From Sphagnum compactum (Eukaryota > Bryophyta > Sphagnopsida > Sphagnales), in assembly GCA_965153455.1 (NCBI GenBank), contig OZ234497.1, forward strand, positions 310,001 to 374,000: 64,000 nt of DNA, in the 5' to 3' direction. Numbering within the stretch: position 1 is the first letter of the stretch; each line of letters begins with the position of its first letter. Position numbers and translations under genes: made by a program. Under the pieces are notes generated by a model, which ran no database searches, was not told the origin of the DNA, and saw nothing but the letters and a program-made list of their open reading frames with translations. Positions 62,850-64,000 of the stretch are shown here, piece by piece.

Positions 62850-64000
62850 TTTGTATATTCATTATATGATTAAATTCAACATGTATTTTTAATGTAACAT
62901 TTGTCCATTTAATTAATTTATCCTTTTTGCAAATGTGGAAAGGTATTCCAATAGGTCCATAAACTCAAAGTTTCACAATTCTTTATAATATATGTTGTCA
63001 TTCAACACAATTGTTGTTACTAGGATTTGGCCTTCTTAATCATTCGCTTATCACAATTACTTTTCATAGATCTTTTAGAATTTTTATGGGATTTAGAGTA
63101 CTTCCATTTCAATGCTACAATAGTTCATGTTTTGGCGCATGGAATTTGAAATATCATTTATTCAAAATTATTGATGCAATTGATCAAAGCAACTTTAATG
63201 GAATCTTCAATGCGACAAACATAAACACACCACATTTGGGGGGGGGGGGGATATATGTTGTGGATAATAATATAACTAAATACATCTCCCCTTGGGAAAA
63301 TGGCACCTATTCATTGGTTTTGTAAGTATCCATTCTTACTTGCATCCAAGGTCACATACATATTTGTAAACAATTTTTTTTTAAAAGGTTATACTTTGAA
63401 ATGTTTGTAACGTTCAACTATTTGAATAGATTGTATTGCATGGAAATTTACATTAAATTTCATGACATTAGAAACAATTTTCTTGGAAATTCATAGTTTT
63501 TTAATTATGGGTTTGAAGATTACTAAAACTCGGAATGATAGTCACATTATTCATAGATTTGAAAGGAATCCATGTTGTAACCATTGTCTCAAATTTTTAC
63601 AATAACTAATCATATGTATTACATTTGACTTCCACGTGGTTGCACACTATTAGTGACATTCAACTATTTTTTAAATAAATGTTTTCATGTATTTATGTCA
63701 ATATCAAATTTATTTAAATTAATCTAAAATTCATGGACATGAAAAGACACATATTAATTTTTATTTTAAAATCCATGTTGGTGGATAGGAAAAAGGAGTG
63801 AGGTAGTTATAAAATAGAAGTAGTTATTAGGAAAGGTGAGAAATACTTATTATGAAAGTTAATAGGAAAGAAAGTAGTTATGAAGTAGTTAAGCTTGAAA
63901 ATGAGGTAGTTATTTCGAAATTGTCTTTGGAATGGTTCCAAGGACGACCATACGACTAGAATGGTCATGTAAAAGTGACATACAAAACCTTTTGCAAAGA
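62850..64000. other. Downstream of the TPR-kinase
   Basis: AT-rich DNA with the poly-G run. No coding similarity was found. Confidence 0.4.
63238..63250 (+). repeat. Run of 13 G
   Basis: A homopolymer of 13 guanines is unusual in this AT-rich DNA. It falls inside a 104-codon frame without recognisable motifs. Length errors are common in such runs. Confidence 0.85.

Noticed and set aside
1-64000. CRISPR arrays, bacterial operons, phage or integrated virus genes
   Set aside because: No regularly spaced identical repeats with unique spacers, no bacterial gene arrangement and no viral replication or capsid motifs were seen; the TPR array is coding and has no spacers.

Overview
This is nuclear DNA of a land plant. 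The window is AT-rich, its genes have several GT-AG introns, and it holds plant-specific families: a SYP2-type vacuolar/prevacuolar syntaxin, a type-B cytokinin response regulator and receptor-like-kinase domains. It also contains plant-type telomere repeats (CCCTAAA) at internal positions. The kinase types at 20, 42 and 57 kb remind me of expansions in seed-free plants (moss, lycophyte, fern). That is an inference from memory, and the species cannot be fixed from this window.

Layout. From 1 to about 32.5 kb the DNA is gene-poor and repeat-rich. It holds a dispersed repeat (5.8 kb and, inverted, 29.1 kb), a TA microsatellite, an internal telomere tract and telomere-like tandem array (11.2-13.2 kb), short perfect hairpins (9.7, 14.1, 14.3 kb), two decayed FCP1/SCP-like phosphatase fragments (17.3-18.9 kb), a broken protein-kinase gene (19.7-21.3 kb) with a second kinase fragment behind it (22.7 kb), a decayed LINE-like tail (26.2-26.8 kb) and a small CACTA-type MITE (30.4 kb). 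From 32.6 to 43.3 kb lies a genic island: a seven-exon SYP2 syntaxin gene, a four-exon URM1 gene encoding exactly 99 residues, a short-chain-dehydrogenase fragment and a single-exon atypical kinase on the minus strand. From 43.3 to 52.5 kb there are mostly fragments: two receptor-like-kinase pieces, an unrecognised minus-strand gene remnant and an inverted copy of the 24.7-25.5 kb repeat.

From 53.1 to 62.9 kb two genes lie head to tail. The first is a type-B response regulator: receiver domain, GARP/MYB domain and a long C-terminal tail. The second is the most unusual locus here: a helical N-terminal module, then 24 nearly identical 34-residue TPR units plus one degenerate unit, then a non-RD receptor-like kinase domain in three exons. 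One in-frame TAG lies in the third TPR unit. The N-terminal module is nearly the same DNA as the first 640 bp of the broken kinase at 19.8 kb, but there it leads straight into a different kinase. Similarity stops at the same point, which suggests a chimeric gene. A 1.43-kb CACTA-type element sits in the last intron. Its right end belongs to the same family as the MITE at 30.4 kb, and both are flanked by AAA.

The intact genes do not form a pathway. SYP2 acts in vacuolar membrane fusion, URM1 in tRNA thiolation and protein urmylation, and the response regulator in cytokinin output. The kinase loci form a local cluster of duplicated, decaying and recombined copies.
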